Below, one piece after another: positions 25,579 to 36,006 of a DNA stretch of 64,000 nucleotides (position 1 is its first letter; each line of letters begins with the position of its first letter). The notes under the pieces are model-generated. The model saw nothing but the letters and a program-made list of their open reading frames with translations. It had not been told where the DNA came from and searched no databases. Source of the stretch: Polaribacter vadi (GTDB lineage Bacteria; Bacteroidota; Bacteroidia; Flavobacteriales; Flavobacteriaceae). Location of the stretch: assembly GCF_001761365.1 (NCBI RefSeq), contig NZ_CP017477.1, positions 1,601,001 to 1,665,000 on the forward strand, in the 5' to 3' direction. Made by a program: the position numbers and the translations under genes.

Positions 25579-28500
25579 ATGGAGAAACAAGGCTTATATT
25601 TACCAGAGTTTGAACACGAAAATTGTGGTGCTGGTTTTATTTGTAATTTGAATGGCGATAAAACGAATCAAATTATACATGATGCACTAGAAATACTCGT
25701 AAAACTAGAACATAGAGGAGGTGTTAGTGCTGATGGAAAAACAGGAGATGGTGCTGGATTATTAATCGATATTCCTCACGAATATTTTCAAAGAGTCTGT
25801 GATTTTCCGATTCCAGAAAGAAGAGAATATGCAGTTGGTATGGTTTTTTTACCAAAAGTTTCTAATCAATATAATTTTTGTAAATCTACGTTTGAAAAAG
25901 AGCTAACAGCACAAGGATTAGCTATTTTAGGTTGGAGAAAAGTGCCTGTAGATTCTACTCAATTAGGAGCCATTGCTTTAGCATCAGAACCAAATATAGA
26001 GCAATTATTTGTTGGTAAAACTGATGAAATAAATGAAGCTACCTTCAAAGCAAAGTTATATGCTGCAAGAAAAATAGCAGAACACACCATCAGAAATTCT
26101 AAAATTTCTGAAAGCAAATACTTTTATATACCAAGTTTATCAATCACAACCATTATCTATAAAGGTATTATTATGCCAGAAGATATTGGTCCTTATTATA
26201 AAGATTTACAAGAAATAGATTTAGTGACACGTTTGGCATTAGTGCATCAACGTTTTTCTACCAACACAATGCCAACTTGGGAGTTAGCACAACCTTTTAG
26301 ACACATGTGTCAAAATGGAGAAATTAATACGTTGCGTGGAAATGTAAGTAGAATGCGTGTGCGTGAAGAAATCATGAAAAGTGATGTTTTCGGCCCACAG
26401 ATTGAAAAACTATTCCCAATAATTTTACCAGGAAAATCGGATTCTGCTTCTATGGATATGGTTGTTGAGTTGTTAACTCATACAGGACGATCCTTACCAG
26501 AAATTATGATGATGATGATTCCTGAAGCTTGGGAAAAACATGCAACAATGTCTAAAGAGCGAAAAGCTTTTTACGAATATAATGGTTGTATTATGGAGCC
26601 TTGGGATGGCCCAGCGTCTGTACCTTTTACAGACGGAGATTATATTGGAGCGTTGTTAGATAGAAATGGTTTAAGACCTTCTAGATACACAGTTACCAAA
26701 AGTGGAAAATTAATTATGTCATCAGAAATTGGTGTGGTAGACATAGACCCATCAGATGTAAAAAAACATGGAAGATTAGAGCCAGGAAAAATGTTTTTGG
26801 TGGACATGAATAAAGGTCGAATTATAGAAGATGAAGAAATAAAAACTAAAATTGTTTCTGAAAGACCTTACCAAGAATGGTTAGATAATTCTCGTTTACA
26901 TTTAAAAGATGTTCCTTATACAAGTGAAACTTGCCCAATAGAAACCATTGATATCAAAACGCGTCAACGTTTGTTTAATTACACTTTTGAGGATATTCAA
27001 GAAGTAATTACACCTATGGCACAAGTTGGTAAAGAGGCTTTAGGATCTATGGGAATTGACACACCTTTAGCAGTTTTATCAGACAGACCTCAGTTAATAT
27101 CAAACTATTTTAAACAATTATTTGCACAAGTAACCAACCCACCTTTAGATGGAATTCGTGAAGAAATTGTAACAGACATCAGTTTAAATTTAGGAAAAGA
27201 TAGAAACATTTTTAGCATTACAGATAGACAATGTAGAAAATTAAGAATTCAGAATCCTGTAATTTCAAATGCAGATTTAGAAAAAATTAGAAGTATTGAT
27301 ATTGAAAGTTTCAAAGCAGAAACAATTCAAATTTTATATAAAAAATCCGAAGGTTTAAACGGAATAGAAAATGCTTTAGATAAGATTGTTCTTCAAGTTG
27401 AAAAAGCATTAGAAAATAAAAATAATATTATCATTTTATCAGATAGAGGTGTCAATCAAGAATTAGCACCAATACCTGCATTATTGGCTTGTTCCTTTGT
27501 AAATCATCAATTAAATCGCCTACGTAAGCGTTCTTATTTCGATATTATTATTGAATCTGCAGAACCTCGTGAACCTCATCATTTTGCAACTTTATTTGGA
27601 TATGGAGCAAGTGCCATCAATCCTTATATGGTGAATGAAATTATCAGAATGCAAGTTAAAGAAGGCTTTATTACTGGTATGGATGAACAAAAAGCAGTCG
27701 ATAATTTTAACACTGCAATTGGTAAAGGTATTTTAAAAGTGATGAACAAAATCGGAATCTCTACATTACATTCTTATAGAGGTTCTCAAATTTTTGAAAT
27801 TGTAGGGTTTAACTCGCAATTTGTAGAAAAATATTTCCCTTATACAGCTTCAAGAATTGAAGGTATTGGTTTGTATGAAGTTGAAAAAGAAATTGATCAA
27901 CGTTATAAACAAGCCTATCCAGATAATCAAATTGATAAAAATTTAGGTTTAAATATTGGTGGTGATTATAGATGGAGAAGAAATGGCGAACGTCATTTAT
28001 TCAATCCAACAACGGTTTCTAAACTACAACAAGCAGTTCGTTTAAGCGATCAGGCAAGTTATAATGTGTATGCAAAAGCCATCAATGAACAAGCAGAAAG
28101 CTTAATGACCATTCGTGGTTTGTTTGAATTTGATAATTTAGACCCAATTCCTTTAGAAGAAGTAGAACCTTGGACAGAGATTGTAAAACGTTTTAAAACG
28201 GGTGCAATGTCTTATGGATCAATTTCAAGAGAAGCACACGAAAATTTAGCAATTGCCATGAACAGAATTGGTGGTAAATCTAATTCTGGTGAAGGTGGTG
28301 AAGATAGAAAACGTTTCCAAAAAGATATCAATGGAGATAGTAGAAATTCTGCTATAAAGCAAGTTGCTTCTGGTAGATTTGGAGTTACTTCTCACTATTT
28401 AACAAACGCAAGAGAAATTCAAATTAAAATGGCACAAGGTGCAAAACCTGGTGAAGGTGGTCAATTACCTGGCTACAAAGTTTTACCTTGGATTGCTGCT

Positions 28501-30090
28501 GCAAGAAACTCAACGCCTTTTGTTGGGTTAATTTCTCCTCCTCCACATCATGATATTTATTCTATTGAAGATTTAGCACAATTAATTTTCGATTTAAAAA
28601 ATGCCAATCGTGAAGCAAGAATTAATGTAAAATTAGTTTCGGAAGTGGGTGTTGGAACCATTGCTGCTGGTGTTGCCAAAGCAAAAGCAGATGTTGTTTT
28701 AATTTCTGGTTATGATGGAGGAACAGGAGCCTCTCCTTTAACCTCTTTAAAACACGCAGGTTTACCTTGGGAATTAGGCTTAGCTGAAGCACAACAAACT
28801 TTAGTAATGAACAGTTTACGAAGTAGAATTGTGGTAGAATGTGATGGCCAATTAAAAACAGGAAGAGATGTTGCAATTGCAGCCTTATTAGGTGCAGAAG
28901 AATTTGGTTTTGCAACAGCTCCTTTAGTAGCTTCTGGTTGTATTATGATGCGTAAATGTCATTTAAATACGTGTCCAGTGGGTATTGCAACTCAAGATAA
29001 AGAGTTGCGAAAAAACTTTAAAGGAACACCAGAACACGTTATTAACTTCTTCTTTTATATTGCTGAAGAATTAAGAGCAATTATGGCACAATTAGGGTTT
29101 AGAACATTATCAGAAATGGTTGGACAAACGCATAAAATTAATGCCAACAAAGCCATCAAACATTACAAAGCAAAAGGATTAGATTTATCTAGTATTTTAC
29201 ATAGACCAGATTCTTACAGAAAATTAGTGGTTAGTAATACAGAAAAACAAGAACATAATTTAGAAAGCGTTTTAGATTTCACGATTTTAAAAGATTCTCA
29301 TAGAGCTTTATATCGTAAAGAAAAAATGACTTTAAATTATCCTATTAAAAACACAAACAGAACTGTTGGAGCTATTGTAAGTAACGAAATTTCTAAAATT
29401 TATGGTCACTTAGGATTGCCTGAAGACACCTTAAACATTAATTTTAAAGGTTCTGCAGGACAAAGCTTTGGTGCTTTTGGAGCTCATGGATTAACCTTTA
29501 TTCTAGAAGGAAACACAAACGATTATTTAGGAAAAGGGTTGTCTGGAGCTAAATTAATCGTTAAAAAACCACCAACAGCAGACTTTTTAGCTGAAGACAA
29601 TATTATTGTTGGTAACGTATGTATGTTTGGTGCTGTTGATGGTCAAGCTTATATTAATGGAATTGCTGGTGAACGTTTTGCTGTTCGTAATTCTGGAGCA
29701 ACAGCAGTTGTAGAAGGTGTTGGAGATCATTGTTGTGAATACATGACTGGTGGTAAAGTAATTGTTTTAGGAAAAACAGGAAGAAATTTTGCTGCTGGGA
29801 TGAGTGGTGGAATCGCCTATGTGTATGATCCTGAAAACAAATTTGCAAACGGATTATGCAATACAGAAACCATCGAATTTGAAGAAATTTCAGAGGAAAA
29901 TGGAGCTGAGTTAAAAGCAATTATTGAAAAGCACGTTCTATATACAGATAGTAAAAGAGGTGCTGATTTATTAGCAGATTGGGATACAAGTTTAAACAAC
30001 TTTGTAAAAGTAATGCCAACTGAATATAAGAAAGCATTACAACGTTTAGAAACAGAAGAACCAATGTTCGAAGAATTAACAATAGCATAA
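25579..30090 (+). CDS. gltB: Glutamate synthase (NADPH) large subunit
   Basis: A 1503-aa large subunit of GOGAT, which makes two glutamates from glutamine and 2-oxoglutarate. The amidotransferase domain starts at Cys16 ([10 protein letters not shown]) after a 15-residue pro-sequence that is normally cleaved. The central domain follows (HRALYRK... lies much later), then the FMN-binding synthase domain (about 850-1200; [29 protein letters not shown]). The 3Fe-4S cysteines are in [15 protein letters not shown], near residue 1122. The C-terminal beta-helix domain has repeated GG/GA turns. Complete. gltD follows after four bases. Confidence 0.97.
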   Translation: MEKQGLYLPEFEHENCGAGFICNLNGDKTNQIIHDALEILVKLEHRGGVSADGKTGDGAGLLIDIPHEYFQRVCDFPIPERREYAVGMVFLPKVSNQYNFCKSTFEKELTAQGLAILGWRKVPVDSTQLGAIALASEPNIEQLFVGKTDEINEATFKAKLYAARKIAEHTIRNSKISESKYFYIPSLSITTIIYKGIIMPEDIGPYYKDLQEIDLVTRLALVHQRFSTNTMPTWELAQPFRHMCQNGEINTLRGNVSRMRVREEIMKSDVFGPQIEKLFPIILPGKSDSASMDMVVELLTHTGRSLPEIMMMMIPEAWEKHATMSKERKAFYEYNGCIMEPWDGPASVPFTDGDYIGALLDRNGLRPSRYTVTKSGKLIMSSEIGVVDIDPSDVKKHGRLEPGKMFLVDMNKGRIIEDEEIKTKIVSERPYQEWLDNSRLHLKDVPYTSETCPIETIDIKTRQRLFNYTFEDIQEVITPMAQVGKEALGSMGIDTPLAVLSDRPQLISNYFKQLFAQVTNPPLDGIREEIVTDISLNLGKDRNIFSITDRQCRKLRIQNPVISNADLEKIRSIDIESFKAETIQILYKKSEGLNGIENALDKIVLQVEKALENKNNIIILSDRGVNQELAPIPALLACSFVNHQLNRLRKRSYFDIIIESAEPREPHHFATLFGYGASAINPYMVNEIIRMQVKEGFITGMDEQKAVDNFNTAIGKGILKVMNKIGISTLHSYRGSQIFEIVGFNSQFVEKYFPYTASRIEGIGLYEVEKEIDQRYKQAYPDNQIDKNLGLNIGGDYRWRRNGERHLFNPTTVSKLQQAVRLSDQASYNVYAKAINEQAESLMTIRGLFEFDNLDPIPLEEVEPWTEIVKRFKTGAMSYGSISREAHENLAIAMNRIGGKSNSGEGGEDRKRFQKDINGDSRNSAIKQVASGRFGVTSHYLTNAREIQIKMAQGAKPGEGGQLPGYKVLPWIAAARNSTPFVGLISPPPHHDIYSIEDLAQLIFDLKNANREARINVKLVSEVGVGTIAAGVAKAKADVVLISGYDGGTGASPLTSLKHAGLPWELGLAEAQQTLVMNSLRSRIVVECDGQLKTGRDVAIAALLGAEEFGFATAPLVASGCIMMRKCHLNTCPVGIATQDKELRKNFKGTPEHVINFFFYIAEELRAIMAQLGFRTLSEMVGQTHKINANKAIKHYKAKGLDLSSILHRPDSYRKLVVSNTEKQEHNLESVLDFTILKDSHRALYRKEKMTLNYPIKNTNRTVGAIVSNEISKIYGHLGLPEDTLNINFKGSAGQSFGAFGAHGLTFILEGNTNDYLGKGLSGAKLIVKKPPTADFLAEDNIIVGNVCMFGAVDGQAYINGIAGERFAVRNSGATAVVEGVGDHCCEYMTGGKVIVLGKTGRNFAAGMSGGIAYVYDPENKFANGLCNTETIEFEEISEENGAELKAIIEKHVLYTDSKRGADLLADWDTSLNNFVKVMPTEYKKALQRLETEEPMFEELTIA

Positions 30091-30094
30091 TGTC

Positions 30095-31558
30095 ATGGGA
30101 AAAATAACAGGATTTAAAGAATTTGAAAGACAGGATGAAACCTACAGATCTGTAATAGACCGTGTAAAAAATTATAACGAATTTACGGTACCTCTTTCTG
30201 ATCAAGAAATAACAAAACAAGGTTCACGTTGTATGGATTGTGGAATTCCTTTTTGTCATAGTGGTTGTCCACTTGGTAATTTAATTCCAGATTTTAACCA
30301 TATGGTGCATCAAGGTGAATGGCAAAAAGCTTCGTGGATTTTACATTCTACGAATAATTTCCCAGAATTTACAGGACGTTTATGTCCTGCTCCTTGTGAA
30401 CAGGCTTGTGTTTTAGGAATTATAGAAGACCCAGTATCCATAGAAAATATTGAAAAAAACATAGTAGAACGCGCTTTTAAAGAAGGGTGGATTAAACCTC
30501 AACCTCCAAAAACAAGAACAGGAAAAACGATTGCTGTGATTGGCTCTGGACCTGCAGGTTTAGCTGCTGCACAACAATTAAATAGAGCTGGACATACAGT
30601 AACTGTTTTTGAAAGACATGATGAAGTTGGTGGTTTATTACGATATGGAATTCCTAATTTTAAAATGGAAAAAGGAATTATCGATAGAAGAATAAAAATT
30701 TTAAAAGCAGAAGGAATCATTTTTAAAACAAACGTAAATGTTGGTGTAACTTATGATGTAAAAGATTTAAAAGCTTTTGATGCTATTGTTTTATGTGGTG
30801 GTGCAACTGAAACCAGAAGCTTACCAACTCCTGGTATTGACGCTAATGGTGTTGTACAAGCAATGGATTTCTTAACACAGCAAACCAAAGTTTTATTTGG
30901 CAAGGAAGTGGAAAACCAAGTGATGGCAACTGATAAAAATGTTATAGTAATTGGTGGTGGAGATACAGGCTCCGATTGTATTGGAACTTCAAACAGACAT
31001 GGAGCAAAATCTGTGGTGAACTTTGAGATTATGCCAAAACCTCCTGGAGAACGTTCACCAACAACTCCTTGGCCTTTTTGGCCTTTAAAGTTAAAAACTT
31101 CTTCTTCTCATCAAGAAGGTTCTGAACGTAATTGGTTAATCAACACAAAAGAATTTGTAAAAGATGAAACTGGAAAACTAATCGCTTTAAAAACAGTAAA
31201 TGTTGAGTGGAAAATGGTTCCTGGACAAAGACCTCAATTGATTGAAATTGCGGGTACAGAAAAAACTTGGCCTTGTGATTTAGCCTTATTAGCTTTAGGT
31301 TTTACAGGTCCTGAAAGTACTTTAGCAGAAAAATTAGGCATTAAACGAGATGCTCGTTCAAATTATATTGCAGAATATGGTAAATATCAAACCAATGTAA
31401 AAAATATTTTTACTGCTGGTGATATGAGAAGAGGGCAATCTTTAATTGTTTGGGCAATTTCTGAAGGTAGAGAAGCTGCAAGGCAAGTAGATTTATTCTT
31501 AATGGGAAAATCTGAATTACCCTCTAAAGATGTTACAGGCGATTTAGTTGCGATGTAA
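30095..31558 (+). CDS. gltD: Glutamate synthase small subunit
   Basis: A 487-aa NADPH-oxidising subunit that passes electrons to GltB through 4Fe-4S clusters and FAD. N-terminal cysteines are in CMDCGIPFCHSGCPLGNLIP (about 46-65) and CPAPCEQACVLG (about 97-108). The FAD dinucleotide motif is VIGSGPAGLAAAQ (about 148-160) and the second, NADPH-binding motif VIGGGDTGSDCIG (about 285-297). AGDMRRGQSLIVWAI lies near the C-terminus. Complete. Co-transcribed with gltB and ends at a strong hairpin. Confidence 0.97.
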   Translation: MGKITGFKEFERQDETYRSVIDRVKNYNEFTVPLSDQEITKQGSRCMDCGIPFCHSGCPLGNLIPDFNHMVHQGEWQKASWILHSTNNFPEFTGRLCPAPCEQACVLGIIEDPVSIENIEKNIVERAFKEGWIKPQPPKTRTGKTIAVIGSGPAGLAAAQQLNRAGHTVTVFERHDEVGGLLRYGIPNFKMEKGIIDRRIKILKAEGIIFKTNVNVGVTYDVKDLKAFDAIVLCGGATETRSLPTPGIDANGVVQAMDFLTQQTKVLFGKEVENQVMATDKNVIVIGGGDTGSDCIGTSNRHGAKSVVNFEIMPKPPGERSPTTPWPFWPLKLKTSSSHQEGSERNWLINTKEFVKDETGKLIALKTVNVEWKMVPGQRPQLIEIAGTEKTWPCDLALLALGFTGPESTLAEKLGIKRDARSNYIAEYGKYQTNVKNIFTAGDMRRGQSLIVWAISEGREAARQVDLFLMGKSELPSKDVTGDLVAM

Positions 31559-31576
31559 ATTATAGATCTTAATTAT

Positions 31577-31614
31577 TAAAAAGCCGTTTGTAATTTTTTA
31601 CAAACGGCTTTTTT
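31577..31614 (+). terminator. Terminator of gltBD
   Basis: AAAAAGCCGTTTG pairs exactly with CAAACGGCTTTTTT around a T/A-rich loop, 20 bases after the gltD stop. Confidence 0.9.
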
Positions 31615-31974
31615 GAGTTCAAAACTTAGGTATATTTTTTAAATATAGTTGAAATTTAGAAGTTATAGTAAATTACAGTTTTAAAAGGTCTTCGACAAGA
31701 TCAGACTGACATTCACTAGAAAAACTGTGCTTAGGAATATTTTTATGTATAGTAAGAAATTTTACGATTCCCAAAGTTTAGCAAAATTGAAAAAGGTAAA
31801 TAATTATATTTTATTGTAATTACGCTTTTAGTAATGTTAGCATTTTGTCACCCTGAATTTATTTCAGGGTCTTAAGAAATAGTCTCGATTTATAGCTAGA
31901 TAGATTCTGAAATAAATTCAGAATGACAAGTTTTAAAATTTACATTATAATGAGCGGATATACAATTATATTTT
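31615..31974. repeat. Intergenic region with a paired hairpin repeat
   Basis: No gene. At about 31847-31929 an element starts TGTCA and ends TGACA and contains CCCTGAA-TTTAT-TTCAGGG on the left and TTCTGAA-ATAAA-TTCAGAA on the right. The two inner stems differ in sequence but each is fully paired. At about 31690-31730 is a single GTCTTCGACAAGATC motif. Confidence 0.65.
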
Positions 31975-32445
31975 TTATTCCGTTAAAACAATTCTAATTG
32001 GTAAACGATATTTTGTAGCTACAGGAAATCTTTTTTTTATTGCTGGGAATATTTTAGGTAGGTTATCAACAGAAAGTTGTAGAATACTATCCAATGCTGG
32101 AAGTTGCTTTTTTATATTTTCTGAAGATGTTAATTCTAAAAACTCAATAATTCCTTCTGTATTAATTAACAAATCTACATACACAGTTTCATCAATAGAA
32201 TCTTGACTCGATAATGCGTGTTTTTGTAACTCCTCTCCTATTTTTTTGTGAATGGTATTTCTAAAACAATTCGATTTTTCTGTTTTATTAATAATAGAAT
32301 CGCAAGCAGGAAATGATGGCGATAAATCTACAGCTGTATAATCTACAATGGTATCTAAAACTTGGTTTTCTTTGTTTTTCGAAAATGACAATTTATCACA
32401 TGAAGTGATAAAAATCATCAAAATTAAAAAAGAAAAAACGCGCAT
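31975..32445 (-). CDS. Lipoprotein with TonB-C-like domain
   Basis: A 156-aa probable lipoprotein. The N-terminus MRVFSFLILMIFITSCDKL has an ITSC lipobox. I start it at the ATG; one codon upstream is only a TTG. After a linker, FPACDS...NCF followed by VYVDLLINTEGIIEFLEL and a final YRLPIRIVL strand resembles the C-terminal TonB-like domain with the FPGCE...C motif found in the M56 protein encoded two genes upstream. This suggests a periplasmic partner or duplicated domain of that system. Function is unknown. It ends the apparent operon blaI-M56-TPR-lipoprotein on the minus strand. Confidence 0.72.
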   Translation of the reverse strand: MRVFSFLILMIFITSCDKLSFSKNKENQVLDTIVDYTAVDLSPSFPACDSIINKTEKSNCFRNTIHKKIGEELQKHALSSQDSIDETVYVDLLINTEGIIEFLELTSSENIKKQLPALDSILQLSVDNLPKIFPAIKKRFPVATKYRLPIRIVLTE

Positions 32446-32492
32446 CAATAGAATTATATTTACTGCGTAAACTTACTAAATTTTACTGACTT

Positions 32493-33743
32493 TTAATCCA
32501 ACAATTCTCCCTCCAAAAAATACTCTTTTTTGATCTCTTTAATTCTACGTTCTACAAATACAGAAATCACTTCATCTCTACTATAAAAATTTTCTATATA
32601 CTTTTTATATTCCTTATAAGCTATTTTTTTATCCTTATAATAATCATCAGAAAGCTTTGCTATTTGATACAATGCTTTGTAATTTTTTCTATTTTCTGCA
32701 TACGCTTCTTTAAAAGCGTTAATAGCTTCTGGAATTTTATTGGTTTCAAAATACATCGTTCCTAAACCAAAATATTCTTCATCTCGCTTTTCTTTCCCTA
32801 CATAAGTAGCCATCATATAATTAAACATTGCACCTCTATAATCTTTTTCAATCATAGAAATATGCCCTAAATACGTTAGAGCTTTAAAATCTTCTCTATC
32901 TTTAATCGATACTTTTTTAAAATATTTTTTTGCCCGTTCTAAACTATCCATATTAAAAAAAGATCTTCCTAACATTGCAGCACTATAGGTGTCTTTTTTA
33001 TCAATAGTATCCAAATTTAATAACAATGGAATAGCTTCTGCGTATTTTTTATCCAAATACAATCGATTAATTTTTAGCTTATTCAAATCGACATGATTTT
33101 TATCCAAAGCCAAACCTTTGTCTACAAATATTTGTGTGGAATCTTTATCTTTCAATTTTTTATAACTATTTGCCAATCTTACAATGGCATTTAAATGCGT
33201 AGCATCTTTTTCGTGCGTATCTAGATAACTATTCATCATAGGATCTCTTTGACCATTTAAAGCGTAAGAAAGTCCTAAATGGTAAGAATAATTCGCGTTT
33301 TCAGCATCATTTTCCACCAAATATTTAAACGTTTTAATCGCTTCTTTAGGTTTTCTGTTGATGATGTATAACTTCCCTAATTGATATTTCAACACTAAAT
33401 TCAAGGAATCTTTTGCTAAAACCTCTTCATAAATAGGAATTGCTTTTTTAGACAATTTTAAAGAACGGTAATTTTTTGCCAATCGTAGTTTTGCATTTTC
33501 ATCATCTTTAAAAGTGATGGCTTTTTCTAAAAACTGAGCTGCTTTTTTATAATCGTCAATCGATTCGTAAATAACTGCTTTTTTATAATTCGATAAAAAC
33601 GAAGCATCACTTTTATCTAATTCTTTTAAAGCCATTTTATACCTACCTTTCTCAAACAAACTATCTGCAACAGCAAAAGCTGAAGTTTGCGCTTCAACTT
33701 TTACAATTACAAATAATAATACTACTAAAATTTTCTTTTTCAT
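32493..33743 (-). CDS. TPR-repeat periplasmic protein
   Basis: A 416-aa protein with a signal peptide (about 1-18, ending KVEAQ) and then a nearly continuous series of 34-residue tetratricopeptide-like repeats to about residue 390 (e.g. KKAAQFLEKAITFKDDENAKL, LKYQLGKLYIINRKPKEAIK, YFGLGTMYFETNKIPEAINA). It is likely periplasmic and mediates protein contacts. It lies nine bases downstream of the M56 BlaR1-like gene and upstream of the TonB-C-like lipoprotein, so it probably works in the same envelope-signalling or proteolysis unit. Exact role unknown. Confidence 0.82.
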   Translation of the reverse strand: MKKKILVVLLFVIVKVEAQTSAFAVADSLFEKGRYKMALKELDKSDASFLSNYKKAVIYESIDDYKKAAQFLEKAITFKDDENAKLRLAKNYRSLKLSKKAIPIYEEVLAKDSLNLVLKYQLGKLYIINRKPKEAIKTFKYLVENDAENANYSYHLGLSYALNGQRDPMMNSYLDTHEKDATHLNAIVRLANSYKKLKDKDSTQIFVDKGLALDKNHVDLNKLKINRLYLDKKYAEAIPLLLNLDTIDKKDTYSAAMLGRSFFNMDSLERAKKYFKKVSIKDREDFKALTYLGHISMIEKDYRGAMFNYMMATYVGKEKRDEEYFGLGTMYFETNKIPEAINAFKEAYAENRKNYKALYQIAKLSDDYYKDKKIAYKEYKKYIENFYSRDEVISVFVERRIKEIKKEYFLEGELLD

Positions 33744-33752
33744 AGAGATTTT

Positions 33753-35303
33753 TTATTCTACTAAAATAGTAAACGGAATTGAATATTTTACATCAACAGC
33801 TTTTCCCTCATGTTCTCCAGGAGTTACTTTTGGTAGTGAATTCATCACTGCCAATACTTCTTGTTTAATATCTTCATGAGGTGCTCTAGCTTGCACTTCA
33901 ACAATATTCCCTTCTTTGTCAATTTTAAAACTAATAAAAACACGTTTTTTCCCAGGAGATAAACCTAATGTTTTTGGTAAAGCTGCATCAAAATTTTTAA
34001 TAAAATGCTTTTGAATATTTTTTGAAAAACAATCTTTATCTCCAGATTCGCAACCAGGGAAAGTTGGTGCTTTGTCTACTTTTAAAAATGAAACATTTTC
34101 ATCGATTTCTTCAACTTCCTCAGTTGGTTTAGAATTCATCTTCATGAAAACTGCTCTTCTACCATTTTTTAAATCTAAAAATATTGGTTCAGGCAGTTCC
34201 ACTCCTCTTTCCTTAGCGCGTTCGTTTGCTCCTTTTTCAGATTTCAGAAACTCATTTTTCTCATTATCTGTTAAATCTTTAAAAGCAATCTCTTTATAAG
34301 TTTCTGGTATGGAATATCCTATAAAAAGATCTAGATACGTAGCACTATTCTCTCTTTGTTTCGACTCAACTACACCCTCTTTCAAAGAGAAATACCAAGT
34401 AGTTTTCTCTAATTTACTTTCTGATAAATCCTCCTTATAAACATCTTCTGAACAAGAAGTATAAAAAAGCATACTTGCTAATACAGGAATCAACACCAGA
34501 TACTTTAATTGATTCATTTTTTTTGATTGTTTTTTCGTCATCATAATAATTCTTTTTTTGATTAAACTTTTTTTATAAAATTGATTTACAAATGCAACAT
34601 TCTCAACCTGAAAATAATTAGATAATAAATTGTTGATATACGTTTCTTTCGCTTCTTTTTTCGATACAATTTCATCAGAAATATATTCGTGTACTAGAGT
34701 GATTCTCTTTTGATAAAAATAAATCATCGGGTTAAACCACATTGCAATTTTTAAGAATTCAAAAAATAGTAAATCAATAGAATGCTTTTGTTGACTGTGT
34801 ACCATTTCATGCTCGATAATCTTTTCTTGTTGCGAAACAGGAATTTCTTTTCCTAAAAATATATAGTTGAAAAATGAAAATGCATTGGTTTTATTCGGAA
34901 TAAAAATTAGCTTAAAAATGGATAATTTCTCTGCTTTATTGGTTTTGATTAAGTTGATAATCTTCATCAACTTTACAAAAAACAAGATTAAAAATACAGC
35001 AACTCCAACCCAAAATATAATATTGATATAATTTACAGATTCATAAAAAGTAGTTGCTTCCACTGTTCTTTTAATCACTTTTTCTGGTGATAAAAATATC
35101 TCTGGCAATTGCACAATATACTCTTGAGAAACTGCTTTTTGAAACGTTGGTATTTTTATCAACGGAAGTATAAAAGACAAGATTGGCGTCGTTAACAAAT
35201 ACCATCTGTTTTTTGTAAAAAACGTTTCTTTGCTTAAAAAGAAATCATAAATCGCCAAAAACAAGACTTGGAATAAGATAACTTGAAGGATGTAATTTAT
35301 CAT
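33753..35303 (-). CDS. M56 (BlaR1-like) metallopeptidase with TonB-C domain
   Basis: A 516-aa membrane metalloprotease that in related systems senses an envelope signal and cleaves the BlaI repressor. I start it at MINYILQVILFQ: the longer frame begins at a TTG inside a dispersed repeat (35330-35384) and its extra residues are repeat-encoded. About three to four membrane helices lie in the first 120 residues. The zinc motif H165-E-M-V-H169 is present, with an acidic residue downstream (FFE, about 182). A further membrane-type segment (YLVLIPVLASMLFYTSC) precedes a periplasmic region ending in FPGCES...CF and a TonB-like C-terminal domain (VFISFKIDKEGNIVEVQ, about 440-516). No penicillin-binding sensor domain is evident, so the signal need not be a beta-lactam. 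Confidence 0.85.
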   Translation of the reverse strand: MINYILQVILFQVLFLAIYDFFLSKETFFTKNRWYLLTTPILSFILPLIKIPTFQKAVSQEYIVQLPEIFLSPEKVIKRTVEATTFYESVNYINIIFWVGVAVFLILFFVKLMKIINLIKTNKAEKLSIFKLIFIPNKTNAFSFFNYIFLGKEIPVSQQEKIIEHEMVHSQQKHSIDLLFFEFLKIAMWFNPMIYFYQKRITLVHEYISDEIVSKKEAKETYINNLLSNYFQVENVAFVNQFYKKSLIKKRIIMMTKKQSKKMNQLKYLVLIPVLASMLFYTSCSEDVYKEDLSESKLEKTTWYFSLKEGVVESKQRENSATYLDLFIGYSIPETYKEIAFKDLTDNEKNEFLKSEKGANERAKERGVELPEPIFLDLKNGRRAVFMKMNSKPTEEVEEIDENVSFLKVDKAPTFPGCESGDKDCFSKNIQKHFIKNFDAALPKTLGLSPGKKRVFISFKIDKEGNIVEVQARAPHEDIKQEVLAVMNSLPKVTPGEHEGKAVDVKYSIPFTILVE

Positions 35304-35329
35304 TGGTTTTTTATTTTTTAAACTATTTT

Positions 35330-35384
35330 GTCTGGTTGAGCGCAGTCGAAACCTCAATAACCTCTCGACTGCGCTCGAGGAGAC
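35330..35384. repeat. Inverted repeat with TCTCGACTGCGCTCGA core
   Basis: GGTTGAGCGCAGTCGAAACC on the left is inverted as CTCTCGACTGCGCTCGAG on the right, within GTCT...AGAC. Another full copy is at 43627-43696 and a half copy at 8731-8761. It lies between blaI and the M56 gene and encodes the spurious N-terminal extension of the latter. Confidence 0.8.
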
Positions 35385-35457
35385 ATTTTACGAACTTTTA
35401 TTATATTCCAATTGAGTAATAACTGCCAACTGCTTACTGAAAACTGCCAACTAAAAA

Positions 35458-35820
35458 CTATTTCTCCTTATTCACTTCCTTTAATATTGATTCCAATTCA
35501 GCAACATCCATGTTATTTTCTTTTACAAAAAAGGATACCATGCTTTTAAAAGAACCATCAAAATAACCGTTCATTATTTTGTGCAAACTTTGGTTGCTAT
35601 ACGTTTCTTTATCTATAATTGGGTAATACACATAACCTCTACCTTCTGGTTTGTGTGCCACAAATTTTTTGGTTTCTAAAATTCTTATAATCGTAGAAAC
35701 TGTATTATAGGCTGGTTTTGGCTCAGGTAACTTTTCAATGACATCTTTTACAGAAGTTTCTTGCAAATCCCACACAACCTGCATTATTTGTTCCTCTGCT
35801 TTTGTTAATTGTTTCTTCAT
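35458..35820 (-). CDS. BlaI/MecI/CopY-family repressor
   Basis: A 120-aa winged-helix repressor. I start it at MKKQLTKAEEQIM; three codons upstream there is only a TTG. The DNA-binding wing is at about residues 8-70 (EEQIMQVVWDLQETSVKDVI, then YNTVSTIIRILETKKFVAHKPEGRGYVYYPI), and the C-terminal part (SNQSLHKIMNGYFDGSFKSMVSFF) is the dimerisation region. The M56 protease is the usual partner and lies immediately downstream. Two ACTA-N6-TAGT palindromes upstream (35860-35891) overlap the promoter and are probably its own operators. Confidence 0.92.
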   Translation of the reverse strand: MKKQLTKAEEQIMQVVWDLQETSVKDVIEKLPEPKPAYNTVSTIIRILETKKFVAHKPEGRGYVYYPIIDKETYSNQSLHKIMNGYFDGSFKSMVSFFVKENNMDVAELESILKEVNKEK

Positions 35821-35851
35821 AATTTTCAACTAATAATTTAGTTTAATGATA

Positions 35852-35859
35852 CAAATATA
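35852..35859 (-). promoter_or_regulatory. Candidate -7 box of blaI
   Basis: Minus-strand TATATTTG, matching TAnnTTTG, about 32 bases upstream of the ATG. Directly upstream of it lie the two ACTA-N6-TAGT palindromes. Confidence 0.55.
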
Positions 35860-35891
35860 ACTAAATATATAGTTTAAACTAATTTTTTAGT
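35860..35891. promoter_or_regulatory. Candidate tandem BlaI operators
   Basis: Two palindromes ACTA-N6-TAGT, ACTAAATATATAGT (35860-35873) and ACTAATTTTTTAGT (35878-35891), lie 18 bases centre to centre between the -7 and the expected -33 of blaI. The two also share a perfect TAGTTTAAACTA across the gap. Classic BlaI/MecI operators are palindromes with TACTA/TAGTA halves, so the match is to the family type. Confidence 0.6.
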
Positions 35892-35946
35892 TATAAAATT
35901 CATCGTTTCTATAAAAAATAAATTTATAGGTTATTTTTTAAAAAGT

Positions 35947-35983
35947 AAAAAGGCTTTAAATTCAATTGAATCTAAAGCCTTTT
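35947..35983 (-). terminator. Terminator after the PhnA-domain gene
   Basis: AAAAAGGCTTTA pairs with TAAAGCCTTTT around an AATTCAATTGAATC loop that is itself partly palindromic. Minus-strand T-run. It lies 25 bases after the stop. Confidence 0.8.
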
Positions 35984-36006
35984 ACAGTATTTTTTGGTAA
36001 GAAAAA

